Source of the DNA: Gemmataceae bacterium
GTDB lineage: Bacteria > Planctomycetota > Planctomycetia > Gemmatales > Gemmataceae
NCBI GenBank assembly: GCA_022842245.1
Contig: JALHPZ010000009.1
Coordinates: 124,001-188,000, forward strand
DNA length: 64,000 nt
Direction: 5' to 3'
The notes under the pieces are model-generated. The model ran no database searches. It was not told the origin of the DNA and saw nothing but the letters and a program-made list of their open reading frames with translations. Below are positions 18,886-26,897 of this stretch, piece after piece. Every line of letters begins with the position of its first letter. Within the stretch, counting starts at the first letter, position 1. The position numbers and the translations under genes are program-made.

Positions 18886-19770
18886 ATGGAACGGGGATTC
18901 CCGCGCGATTGGAAGACAGGGATGTCGAACCCGACCTTGCTTTTCGGTAGCCTCGCCGCCCTGGTCGCGTGGGCCTTCTGGCCGACGCTCGCGTTCCTCC
19001 ATGACAAGTGGTCCGGCGATCCGCAGTATTCGCACGGCTACCTCGTGCCGCTCTTCTCCGCTTACCTCCTGAACCAGAACCGCGAGCGACTCCGCTGTGC
19101 GGTTCCCCACGCGCTCCCGTGGATCGGCGGAGGCGTGCTGCTGCTCGCCCTCGCGATGCGTCTGGCCGCCGGCGGATTGCTCTTCCATCAACTGGACGCG
19201 CTCGCTCTCCTCGTTGCCATCGCCGGTTTGGTTCTCGCCGTCGGTGGTTGGTCGATCTTGAAGTTGGCCGGCCCCGCGATCGTGTTTCTCCTTTTCGCGA
19301 TTCCGCTTCCGTATGAGTTGGAGCGTAATGTCGGCGGGCCTCTCAAGTCCGCCGCGACCGTGTCCAGCACATATCTCCTGCAAACCTGCGGCCTGCCGGC
19401 CATCGCTGAGGGGAATCTGATCCTCATCGACGAAGTCCGCCTCGGCGTCGTGGACGCGTGCAGCGGGCTGAAAATGCTCATGACGTTCGCCGCCTTCTCG
19501 GTGGGGGCTGTGCTCCTGAATTCCCGGACCTGGTTCGAGCGCGGCATGGTGTTGCTGGGTATCGTGCCCGTCGCCATGCTCGCGAACATCCTGCGCATCG
19601 TGGCCACCGGCATCACGCACACGATCGTTCACGACAAGCCAACGAACGACTGGCTTCACGACGTTTACGGTTGGTGCATGATGCCGCTTGGCCTCGGCCT
19701 GCTCGCACTCGAGTTGTGGATCTTGAAACGGCTCGTGGTGGCCCCGGTCCGGTCTGGAGTGAACGTATGA
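18886..19770 (+). CDS. Exosortase (polytopic cysteine transpeptidase-like)
   Basis: A 294-residue membrane protein with about eight segments. It has the exosortase family triad: Cys192 in VVDACSGLKML, Arg237 in ANILRIVATG and His258 in WLHDVYGWCMM, plus the N-terminal SHGYLVPL motif and FAIPLP. Exosortases process PEP-CTERM-type C-terminal sorting signals and are linked to exopolysaccharide loci, as here. The next gene begins inside its stop codon (ATGA), and EpsI, a sugar transferase and a glycosyltransferase follow. An internal ATG at 18922 (MSNPTLLFGS) is an alternative start. No target with a PEP-CTERM tail is visible in this window. Confidence 0.9.
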   Translation: MERGFPRDWKTGMSNPTLLFGSLAALVAWAFWPTLAFLHDKWSGDPQYSHGYLVPLFSAYLLNQNRERLRCAVPHALPWIGGGVLLLALAMRLAAGGLLFHQLDALALLVAIAGLVLAVGGWSILKLAGPAIVFLLFAIPLPYELERNVGGPLKSAATVSSTYLLQTCGLPAIAEGNLILIDEVRLGVVDACSGLKMLMTFAAFSVGAVLLNSRTWFERGMVLLGIVPVAMLANILRIVATGITHTIVHDKPTNDWLHDVYGWCMMPLGLGLLALELWILKRLVVAPVRSGVNV

Positions 19771-22043
19771 CGACGACCGTCCCGCCCATCTCTTTGCGCT
19801 CGGCGACCTTCTCGCCGCGATCGGTCATCCCGCGACCGCCGGGCGCGTCGGCCGCGCCACCTGCCGGCAGAATCATGGCTTGGTTGCGGCTCCACTGGCT
19901 CACGATCCTGTTTTGTGGTGGATTGCTCGGCGGCGCGCTCGCGGTCGTCGCGTGGACCTTCCTGCCGTCCAAGTACGAATCGTATGCGCTCCTGCGCGTC
20001 GCCAGCACGCCGTTCACCGTCTCCAATTCCCGCGACCCGAACAAGGGCCGCACCGAATTCGCCACATATATCAAGACCAACGCCGGCCTCATCAAGAACG
20101 AATTCGTCCTCAACCGCGCGCTTGGCCTCGAAGTTGACGGACAGCGCATCGGCGACCTGCCGACCATCCGCGAGCAGAAGAATCCGTTCCAGTTCCTCGA
20201 AGACGAATTGATCGTAAGCACGCAGGAGGGATCGGAACTCATCCGTCTCACGCTCAAGGGGCACAGCCCGGAGGATGTGCGCCGGATCGTGAACGCAGTG
20301 CAGACGGCGTTCATGGAAGAAGTCATCGAGAAGGAGATCAAGGAACGCCAGGCGTTCCTGCTTGTGCTCGAAACGACGCTGATCAACCTGCAGAAGACAC
20401 TCAACGAGAAGGGTGGCAAACCGGCGGAGCCGAACCTGCGGCTCGCCGGCGGCGACGGCAAGGCGCCGAATGCACTGCCGACCGGGATCGTCAACGCCGG
20501 GCCGCCGGAATGGGTGCAGCGGCAGATCGCTGCGGCGCAGGTATCGCGGACACTCGCACTGCAGGAACAACTATCGGACCTTCCGCTGGCGATTGCAACG
20601 CAGAAATCCCGGATCGAGCAACTGAAGAAACGGTTGGAGCAGCCGAAGGACTCGGCCCCCGCGCCGTCGGGCCTGACGCCGGAGATGATCGCGGCGGCCG
20701 TGGACCGCGACCCGGACGTGAGGGCGCTGGAGGCTGCGGAACAGGCGATGCGGCGGGAATACGCCCTGGATCGCTCGCGGTACGAGAACCCGGACGCCCC
20801 GGCGATCGTGGCGAAGTTGAAGCGCGCCGACGAGATGGCGGCCGAACTGAAGGAACTCAAGGATTCCAAAGCCAAGCTCTTCGCGCAGGTGCGGCCGAAC
20901 GCTCCGCTGGCGAGCGCGCCGATGGTCGATCCCCGTGTCGCGGAGTTCGACGCGGCCGTCTTGCGATTGCAAGAGCTGGAAGCCATGCAGGCGGCTTCGA
21001 AACTCAAACTCGTCGCGGCGCAGGAGGAACTCGTCCGACTGCCACATGAGGAACCGTTGAAACCGGCCGAGTTCCGCAAGGTCGACGACAAGAAAGGAAT
21101 CGACCCGAACGAATCGCTCGCCGAGGCGGAGGACGGCATCTTCCGCGGCCTCGCCCAGAACGCCGCCGCGCTCCGGCTCGACCTCAGCTCCCCGAAACGC
21201 GTCAGCGTCCTGCAAACGGCGTCGACGCCCATGCAGAAGGACACGCGCAAACAGATTCTCGCCACGATCTTCGCCGGTCTCATGGGGTTCGCGTTCGTCG
21301 GCCTTGTTGCCTTCGGGTACGAAACCGTGGCGAAGCGAGCCTGCGGTCTGGCGGACGTGGCGGCCACCGTGCCGATGCCGATTGTTGGCGTCGTGCCCTG
21401 GGACAATGTCGACTCGACAAACGACCCGGTCCGGCGCACAGAGATTCTGGAAGCAATCGACAAGTTGCGGGCCTACGTGACGCAGACCTGGCTCCCACGC
21501 GGCGCGACCACGGTCGGCGTTACAAGCGCCCTGTTGGACGAAGGCAAAGCCTTCGCGGCGTTTGCACTCGCGGACAGCCTTGCCGATGCCGGCTACAAAA
21601 CACTCGTCGCCGACTTCGACCTTCGTACCCCGGCAATTCATTCCTTCGCGAAGGTTGGGAATGCTGCCGGCGTCTGCGAATTGCTCCGCGGCGAATCGGA
21701 TTTCGCCCGCACGATCCAGATGCTTCCGAACGGCCTGCACGTCCTGCCCGCCGGCCGCTGGAGCGACGACGTCCGCCGTGTTGCCGGGAGTGGGCGGCTC
21801 GAACAACTCTTGCGATGCCTTGCGGAACCTTATGACTGCGTCATACTCCACGCGCATCCGCTGCTGACGGCGGCGGAGTCGATCGAGGTGGCGCGACGGT
21901 GCGAGGTGGTGCTGTTGTGCGCGAAGCATCGCGAGACGGCGTTGCCCGCGCTGGCGAGGGCGGCGGACCGTGTCACCTCGATGGAAGTGCCGCATTCGGG
22001 CGTGGTGTATCTCGGAGCGACGCCGCAGGAGGCGCTATGTTGA
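19767..22043 (+). CDS. Polysaccharide chain-length (Wzz/GumC-like) protein with pseudo-kinase domain
   Basis: A 758-residue protein of the Wzc/GumC type. The N-terminal Wzz domain has a membrane segment near residue 45 (LHWLTILFCGGLLGGALAVV), then a long periplasmic coiled-coil region (e.g. LQEQLSDLPLAIATQKSRIE) and a second membrane segment near residue 500. The C-terminal ~190 residues have the fold of a bacterial tyrosine kinase/ParA ATPase, but the Walker A reads LLDEGKAF (Lys594), lacking the usual Ser/Thr after Lys. The Walker A-prime ADFDLRTPAIHSF is kept. No C-terminal Tyr cluster is present. It probably controls polymer length or export rather than phosphorylation. ATG overlaps the exosortase stop by four bases. 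Confidence 0.85.
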   Translation: MTTTVPPISLRSATFSPRSVIPRPPGASAAPPAGRIMAWLRLHWLTILFCGGLLGGALAVVAWTFLPSKYESYALLRVASTPFTVSNSRDPNKGRTEFATYIKTNAGLIKNEFVLNRALGLEVDGQRIGDLPTIREQKNPFQFLEDELIVSTQEGSELIRLTLKGHSPEDVRRIVNAVQTAFMEEVIEKEIKERQAFLLVLETTLINLQKTLNEKGGKPAEPNLRLAGGDGKAPNALPTGIVNAGPPEWVQRQIAAAQVSRTLALQEQLSDLPLAIATQKSRIEQLKKRLEQPKDSAPAPSGLTPEMIAAAVDRDPDVRALEAAEQAMRREYALDRSRYENPDAPAIVAKLKRADEMAAELKELKDSKAKLFAQVRPNAPLASAPMVDPRVAEFDAAVLRLQELEAMQAASKLKLVAAQEELVRLPHEEPLKPAEFRKVDDKKGIDPNESLAEAEDGIFRGLAQNAAALRLDLSSPKRVSVLQTASTPMQKDTRKQILATIFAGLMGFAFVGLVAFGYETVAKRACGLADVAATVPMPIVGVVPWDNVDSTNDPVRRTEILEAIDKLRAYVTQTWLPRGATTVGVTSALLDEGKAFAAFALADSLADAGYKTLVADFDLRTPAIHSFAKVGNAAGVCELLRGESDFARTIQMLPNGLHVLPAGRWSDDVRRVAGSGRLEQLLRCLAEPYDCVILHAHPLLTAAESIEVARRCEVVLLCAKHRETALPALARAADRVTSMEVPHSGVVYLGATPQEALC

Positions 22044-22702
22044 AATCGAAGTCGCCGGTCTGGGTACTCGCGGCACTGCTCGTGGCTGGTGCGGTCGGGC
22101 ACGGGGCGATCACGCAGCGGTGGTCGGTCTTCGCGCCCGACGCCGCACGCACGGAACGCATGCACTCTCTGGCGATCCAATTGCCGGATTGCGAAGTTCA
22201 ACCGATCGAGCACGACGTGCCGTTGAAGGAACGCAGCGTCGCGACGTCTCGACGCTATCGGCCGGCGGACGGTTCGTTCTCGGCGGCTGTTTCGATCATT
22301 TCCGGCGTCCCCGGCGCCGTCTCGACGCATACGCCCGACGTTTGCTACACCGCCAGCGGCTATCGCATGCTCGGCGAAGTGAAACGGGAAACGATCAAAC
22401 TTGCGTCCGGCACCGCAGCTTGCTTTGTTGCCGACTTCGAGAAGAAACGTGAGTCCGGCGTCGAACGGCTGCGCATCCGCTGGGCCTGGACGACCGACGG
22501 AACGTGGGAAGCCCCGGACCGGGCTCGCTTCCACTACGTGCGCGCGACCGAATTGCACAAACTCTATATCGCAACGCCGATCGCCGTTCTGGACGGTCCA
22601 CCGGCGGCCGATTCCGCGGCGCTCGCCGCATTCGTCCGCGCCGCGTTCGAACAGTATTCCACCGCGTTCCGCGGACCGTCTTCGCCCGATGGACACCCCT
22701 AA
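22037..22702 (+). CDS. Exosortase-associated EpsI-type protein
   Basis: A 221-residue protein with an N-terminal membrane or signal segment (WVLAALLVAGAVGHGAI) and an exported EpsI-type domain. The characteristic His/Cys motif is STHTPDVCYTASGYRMLG, followed by a beta-rich region with LRIRWAWTTDGTWEAPDRAR and a final amphipathic helix. EpsI domains occur with or fused to exosortases in exopolysaccharide loci; the biochemical role is not settled. The start overlaps the chain-length gene by seven bases, consistent with one operon. I used ATG 22037; the longer frame from 21899 is a shadow of the preceding gene. Confidence 0.82.
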   Translation: MLKSKSPVWVLAALLVAGAVGHGAITQRWSVFAPDAARTERMHSLAIQLPDCEVQPIEHDVPLKERSVATSRRYRPADGSFSAAVSIISGVPGAVSTHTPDVCYTASGYRMLGEVKRETIKLASGTAACFVADFEKKRESGVERLRIRWAWTTDGTWEAPDRARFHYVRATELHKLYIATPIAVLDGPPAADSAALAAFVRAAFEQYSTAFRGPSSPDGHP

Positions 22703-22723
22703 CGATCAGGAAGATTCGGCCCG

Positions 22724-23413
22724 ATGGAAACGACGCAACGTGCCAAGCCCCCGACCCCGCCGGTGTTTCGCGTGAAGGCCCTCGCCATCGAAACCGTGGC
22801 CGTCCCCGCCGTCCGCCCCTTGGCGGGTGTGAAGGACGCCATCGATCTCGTTCTGGCGGCGGGGTTGTTCGTGCTCGCGCTGCCGTTGATGGCGCTGGCG
22901 ATCATGGCCGTGCGGGCGACATCGCGCGGGCCGGCGATCTACCGCCAAACGCGCTTGGGGCGCGGCGGCGTGCCGTTCACGATTCTGAAGATCCGCACGA
23001 TGCGGCACGACGCCGAGGGCGACGGTGAGGCGCGTTGGGCCGTTGCCGGCGATCGGCGAATCACGCCCGTCGGCCGTGTCCTCCGCGCCTTACACATCGA
23101 CGAACTCCCGCAACTCTGGAACGTGTTACGCGGCGAGATGAGCCTCGTCGGTCCGCGCCCGGAACGGCCCGAAATCATCGAACGACTCCGCAAGTCGGTG
23201 CCGCGCTACGATTCCCGCCACGCAGTGAAACCAGGCCTAACCGGCCTCGCGCAAATCCATTTGCCCCCCGATGAAACCATCGCCGACGTGAAACGCAAGC
23301 TCGTCCACGACCGGTTCTACATCCGACGCGCGAGCCTCGGCTTCGACCTCGCCATCCTCGGATGCACCGCGCTCAAGCTGTTCGGACTCAAACGGCTCTA
23401 TCGGCGCAAGTGA
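22724..23413 (+). CDS. Undecaprenyl-phosphate sugar phosphotransferase (initiating)
   Basis: A 229-residue bacterial sugar transferase (monotopic phosphoglycosyl transferase) that starts polymer synthesis by moving a sugar-1-phosphate onto undecaprenyl phosphate at the inner membrane. Visible family features: a re-entrant membrane helix (DAIDLVLAAGLFVLALPLMA), RQTRLGRGGVPFTILKIRTM, the catalytic pair in LHIDELPQLWNVLRGEMSLV, GPRPERPE, and the VKPGLTGLAQIH segment. It lacks the extra N-terminal membrane domain of WbaP/WcaJ, resembling the short EpsL/PglC size class. It is part of the exosortase operon. Confidence 0.92.
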   Translation: METTQRAKPPTPPVFRVKALAIETVAVPAVRPLAGVKDAIDLVLAAGLFVLALPLMALAIMAVRATSRGPAIYRQTRLGRGGVPFTILKIRTMRHDAEGDGEARWAVAGDRRITPVGRVLRALHIDELPQLWNVLRGEMSLVGPRPERPEIIERLRKSVPRYDSRHAVKPGLTGLAQIHLPPDETIADVKRKLVHDRFYIRRASLGFDLAILGCTALKLFGLKRLYRRK

Positions 23414-23427
23414 TCGCGGAGAAACGC

Positions 23428-24441
23428 ATGCCTACCGTCGGCGTCAGCGTCATCGTGCCGGTGCGGAACGAATCGCGGTCCATCCGCGCGACACTCCAGT
23501 CGCTCCTGTCGCAGGAGTTCCCGGCCGACGAATTCGAAGTGATCGTCGCGGACGGCTGTTCGACCGACGACACGGTGCCGATTGTCCGCGAATTGCAGCG
23601 TGACCATGCCAACCTGAAACTCGTCCACAATCCCAACCGGTGGTCCAGCGCGGGGCGGAACCTGGGGTTGCGCCAGATGACGGGGCGCGTGGCCGTCGTG
23701 GTGGATGGCCACTGCCACGTGCCGGATCGGAACTATCTGCGAAACGTCGTAACGGCGTTCGCGGCCAGCGGAGCGGATTGCCTGGGTCGACCGCAACCGC
23801 TGGACGCCCCGGACCCGACGCCTTTCCAGGCCGCCGTCTCGATCGCGCGATCCAGCCGGCTGGGGCACAACCCCGATTCGGACATCTTCTCGAACGAGGC
23901 GAAGTTCGTCGAACCCCAAAGCACCGCCGTCGCCTACCGACGCGAAGTATTCGAAACGATCGGCTTCTTCGATCCCCGGTTCGACGCCTGCGAGGACGTG
24001 GAGTTCAACCAGCGCGTCCACGACGCGAAACTAACCTGCTACTTCACGCCGGATATCCGCATCGTCTACGACCCGCGTTCGACGCCGAAGGGGCTGTTCA
24101 AACAACTCGGCCGTTACGGTGCCGGTCGCGCCCGGCTCGCGGCGAAGCACCCGCGTTCCCTGACCTTGCCGGCGCTCGTGCCGCCGCTCTGGTGCGTCTG
24201 GGTCGTCGTCGGCGCAGTGCTCGCTTTCCTTCATCCGTACCTCAAGTTGGCCTATCTCGGCTCAATCGCACTTTACGCCGGCACGATCCTCGGCGCATCG
24301 CTCTGGCTGGGTCGCGGCCAACCCGCGTCCGTCCGCGTGCGGCTTCCCCTTGTTTTTCTCGCGATCCATTTCGGTTTCGCGGCCGGATTCCTCGGCGAAC
24401 TCTGGCGTCGTGCCCGCGGGCGAATAGCATCAGCTTCATGA
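23428..24441 (+). CDS. Family 2 glycosyltransferase, ExoA-like
   Basis: A 337-residue enzyme with an N-terminal GT-A domain: VSVIVPVRNESRSIRATLQS, EVIVADGCSTDDT, the DxD-type region AVVVDGHCHVPD, and the acceptor motif ACEDVEFNQRVHD. The C-terminus carries two to three membrane segments (LWCVWVVVGAVLAFLHPYLK, LPLVFLAIHFGFAAGFLGEL). This arrangement is typical of ExoA-like transferases in succinoglycan-type pathways. I chose ATG 23428, which has GGAG upstream and lies 14 bases after the sugar transferase; the frame open from 23362 is not homologous before it. The stop overlaps the next start as ATGA. Confidence 0.88.
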   Translation: MPTVGVSVIVPVRNESRSIRATLQSLLSQEFPADEFEVIVADGCSTDDTVPIVRELQRDHANLKLVHNPNRWSSAGRNLGLRQMTGRVAVVVDGHCHVPDRNYLRNVVTAFAASGADCLGRPQPLDAPDPTPFQAAVSIARSSRLGHNPDSDIFSNEAKFVEPQSTAVAYRREVFETIGFFDPRFDACEDVEFNQRVHDAKLTCYFTPDIRIVYDPRSTPKGLFKQLGRYGAGRARLAAKHPRSLTLPALVPPLWCVWVVVGAVLAFLHPYLKLAYLGSIALYAGTILGASLWLGRGQPASVRVRLPLVFLAIHFGFAAGFLGELWRRARGRIASAS

Positions 24442-24977
24442 GCCAAGAACGGGATACGCTGCCGGATTTCACGTTCCTCCGTGCAAACGGCGTTGCGGTC
24501 AAACTGTCCGAGTTGATCGAGTCGGACCGCACCTTGCTCCTCTTCCTCCGTCATTTCGCCTGAATGCCCTGCGTCGCCCACCTCGGCGAGGTGGCCCGGA
24601 ACTACGAGCGGCTCCGCGCCGCCGGCATCGGAGTCATCGCCGTCGGTCATGCACCCCCCGCCATCGTCGAACGCTTCGTCGAGCGCGAACGCGTTCCGTT
24701 CCCCGTCGTGACCGATCCGAACCGCGAAGGGTACAAACACGTCGGCCTCGGCCGCGTGTCCGTCTGGCATTTCTTCCGGCCCCGCATCATCTTGAACTTC
24801 CTCAAGCTCCTCTTCCGCGGCGAGAAGATCCGCCGCTTGACGCATACGGAAGACGTCTTCCAACTCGGCGGCGACTTCCTGATCGACCGATCGCGAACGG
24901 TGTTGCACGCCTATCCGAGTCGCGATGCGACCGACCGGCCGAGCGTTGAGGCGATCTTGAGTTGGGCCGCCGGTTGA
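24438..24977 (+). CDS. AhpC/TSA-type redox protein, probable selenoprotein (UGA = Sec42)
   Basis: Read through the in-frame TGA at 24561-24563, this gives 179 residues of the AhpC-TSA_2/PRXL2-SelL thioredoxin-like family. The N-terminal half (TLPDFTFLRANGVAVKLSEL) ends LLFLRHFA; the family normally continues with a redox Cys (RHFGCxxC), and here that position is TGA followed by MPC, i.e. U42-x-x-C45. The C-terminal half is fully conserved in style: GIGVIAVGH, VPFPVVTDPNREGYKHVGLG, and GGDFLIDRSRTVLHAYPSRD. A downstream hairpin could serve as SECIS. The start overlaps the glycosyltransferase stop (ATGA). It would otherwise be read as two pieces, 24438-24563 and 24564-24977. A nonsense mutation is the alternative. 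Confidence 0.8.
24576..24598 (+). promoter_or_regulatory. Candidate bacterial SECIS hairpin
   Basis: Starting 14 bases after the TGA, a 7-bp stem pairs CCACCTC (24578-24584) with GAGGTGG (24588-24594), closed by a GGC loop at 24585-24587. G76 and C96 can extend it across a C-C mismatch. The loop begins 21 bases after TGA and has G in its first two positions, as in general descriptions of bacterial SECIS elements. Coding GC-rich DNA can form such stems by chance, so the hairpin alone is not proof. Confidence 0.55.
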
Positions 24978-25050
24978 CTCGCGTCGACCGCGTGACTACG
25001 GATGATAGTGACGATTCCCGCCTCCCGATCAATTCCCGGAAAGGATGACC

Positions 25051-26508
25051 ATGCTCCGCCTGTGGTTCTGTGCCCTTATTACCGCCAGTGGCGTTTCACA
25101 CTCCCTCCGCGCGGCCGAACCGATCGACGCCCTGATTCCCAACGAAGCCAAGAAGATCCCGTTCGCGAAGGACACGCCGATCACTTTCGTGACGCGGAAC
25201 TCCAATTCACAGGTCTGGGCGGCCCTGCCGAAGTATTGGAACGAAGCGACACAGGAAGTCGTCGATCCGGTATCGGGTGCGAAGGTCGCCCGAAAGGCGG
25301 TTCTCATCAAGGTGCCCCTCGGTTTGTCGTCCGGTCCCGCTGTGCCTCCCGAGAACCCGATGACGCTGGCGAAATGGGCGCTCGGCAAGAAACTCTATTT
25401 CGACAAGATCATCTCATCGGATGCCACCGTGTCGTGCGCGACCTGCCACGACCCAGCGAAGGGGTACACCGATCAATCGCGGTTCTCGACCGGTATCGGC
25501 GGCAACATCGGCGGGGCGAACGCTCCGACCGTGCTGAACTCCGCGTACAATCGCTTCCAGTTTTGGGACGGTCGCGCGGCGTCGTTGGAAGATCAATCGC
25601 AAGGGCCGCCGACGAATCCGAAAGAGATGTTTGATGGCAAAGGGGACGCCTGGGCGGCCGTGGTGGCCCGCCTTCGCGCTAAGCCGGAATACGTGAAGGA
25701 ATTCGAGGCTGTCTTTGGCCACGCGCCGACCCGGGACGCGGTGGCGAAGGCGATCGCCACCTATGAACGAACCGTGCTGGTGGGCAATTCGATCTACGAC
25801 CGCGCCGAAGCCGCGATGAAGAAGCGCGTGGCCGACGACGACACGGGCGAAAAGCCGGAACTCAAGGCGGTCGACTTCACCGCAGTTCTGAAAGACGCGA
25901 TCGCCAAAAACGATACCGCTGCGCTCCAACCGTTCGGCGACGCCGCGAAGGACGCCGATGCCCTTGGCAAGCGCCTCGTCAGCGGCCGGAATCTTTTCTT
26001 TGGAAAGGCAAGCTGTACGAATTGCCACGTCGGCGAGAACTTCACCGATGGACTTTTCCACAATCTCGGTGTCGGCACGAAGGACGGCCAACTCCCGGCG
26101 GGCGACCTCGGCCGCTTCGGAAGCCTGCCGACCGGCCATAAGGACCCCGCACTCGTTGGTTCGTTCAAGACCCCCGGCCTGCGCGGCCTCGCGTCCACTG
26201 CGCCTTACATGCACGACGGCAGCGAAGCGACACTCGAAGCCGTCGTCGACTACTACGACAAGGGCGGCAACGCGAACCCGCATCTCGCCGAGAAGATGCG
26301 AGACACCGCCGCCGAAGCGGCCTACGCAAAGGCGAGGGCCGCCGGCCAACCGGTCGACCCGAACGTCAAGGTGTTCACCTCGGGCGGATGGCCGATCATC
26401 CCGTTCCAGCTGAAATTAACCAAGGACGAGAAAGCGGATCTCGTGCTCTTCATGCTCTCGCTACAGAGCGATCCGGTCGATCCAATAGTTGCCGACCCGG
26501 CGAAGTGA
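25051..26508 (+). CDS. Di-haem cytochrome c peroxidase (CCP/MauG family)
   Basis: A 485-residue exported protein with signal peptide MLRLWFCALITASGVSHSLR. Two c-type haem sites are present: Cys129-Cys132-His133 in SCATCHDPAKG and Cys322-Cys325-His326 in CTNCHVGENF. Other family features are NAPTVLNSAYNRFQFWDGRA near the first haem and FKTPGLRGLASTAPYMHDG, which carries the distal Met/His ligands. It reduces hydrogen peroxide or oxidises substrates in the periplasm using cytochrome electrons. I chose ATG 25051 because GGAAAGG is six bases upstream; ATG 25045 is directly against that site. It lies 73 bases after the putative selenoprotein. Confidence 0.92.
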   Translation: MLRLWFCALITASGVSHSLRAAEPIDALIPNEAKKIPFAKDTPITFVTRNSNSQVWAALPKYWNEATQEVVDPVSGAKVARKAVLIKVPLGLSSGPAVPPENPMTLAKWALGKKLYFDKIISSDATVSCATCHDPAKGYTDQSRFSTGIGGNIGGANAPTVLNSAYNRFQFWDGRAASLEDQSQGPPTNPKEMFDGKGDAWAAVVARLRAKPEYVKEFEAVFGHAPTRDAVAKAIATYERTVLVGNSIYDRAEAAMKKRVADDDTGEKPELKAVDFTAVLKDAIAKNDTAALQPFGDAAKDADALGKRLVSGRNLFFGKASCTNCHVGENFTDGLFHNLGVGTKDGQLPAGDLGRFGSLPTGHKDPALVGSFKTPGLRGLASTAPYMHDGSEATLEAVVDYYDKGGNANPHLAEKMRDTAAEAAYAKARAAGQPVDPNVKVFTSGGWPIIPFQLKLTKDEKADLVLFMLSLQSDPVDPIVADPAK

Positions 26509-26509
26509 G

Positions 26510-26596
26510 CTTGTAGGTCGGGCCGAGTCTTCGAGGCCCGACGCGACTCGATCAGCCTGTTTCGTCAGGCCTCGCGGTCTCGGCCCGACATACAAG
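26510..26596. repeat. Palindromic element after the peroxidase gene
   Basis: An imperfect inverted repeat with 28-base arms matching at about 23 positions: left arm begins CTTGTAGGTCGGGCCGAG, right arm ends CTCGGCCCGACATACAAG. The left arm begins one base after the peroxidase stop. The interior carries GAGTCTTCGAGGCCCGA, similar to the palindrome at 31865-31949. Likely a dispersed REP-like element or transcript-end structure. Confidence 0.7.
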
Positions 26597-26634
26597 ATGA
26601 TTTCGATCCGTTAGTCGCGGTGCCGGCGAAGTGA

Positions 26635-26841
26635 TCAGACGAAGTTGTCGTTGATGCGCCGGCGGGGGCCTCGGTCCTCGTCGGCGCTTCCGTCGTAATA
26701 TCCATAAAGTGCCAGCATGAATCCGCCGCCGATGAGTAGCACACCCATCGGCGGGTTGTGGATGCCGAGTGATTTTTCGCCGCTGAACAGAATTCCGCCG
26801 ATCATCATGAGGCCGAGGCCGGCGATTGTGGCGACATTCAT
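26635..26841 (-). CDS. Small two-helix membrane protein
   Basis: A 68-residue protein with two hydrophobic segments (VATIAGLGLMMIGGILFSGE and MGVLLIGGGFMLALYGYYDG) and a charged C-terminal tail (SADEDRGPRRRINDNFV). I chose ATG 26841, with GGAG seven bases upstream; ATG 26862 (MSVWSTTMNV) is an in-frame alternative. It is divergent from the YceH-like gene with about 56 bases between starts, so the two share a promoter region. Function is unknown. Confidence 0.6.
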   Translation of the reverse strand: MNVATIAGLGLMMIGGILFSGEKSLGIHNPPMGVLLIGGGFMLALYGYYDGSADEDRGPRRRINDNFV

Positions 26842-26897
26842 GGTGGTGCTCCAGACACTCATTTGAACCTAGCACAAAAACGATTCGAGAGGCCGCC

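Noticed and set aside
19613..21463. A 616-residue leftward Ser/Arg-rich open frame
   Set aside because: It is antisense to the chain-length gene, which has clear domains.
24564..24977. A separate 137-residue gene starting MPCVAHLGEV
   Set aside because: It starts right after the TGA, lacks the N-terminal half of the fold and has no ribosome site; reading through as selenocysteine gives a complete family protein.
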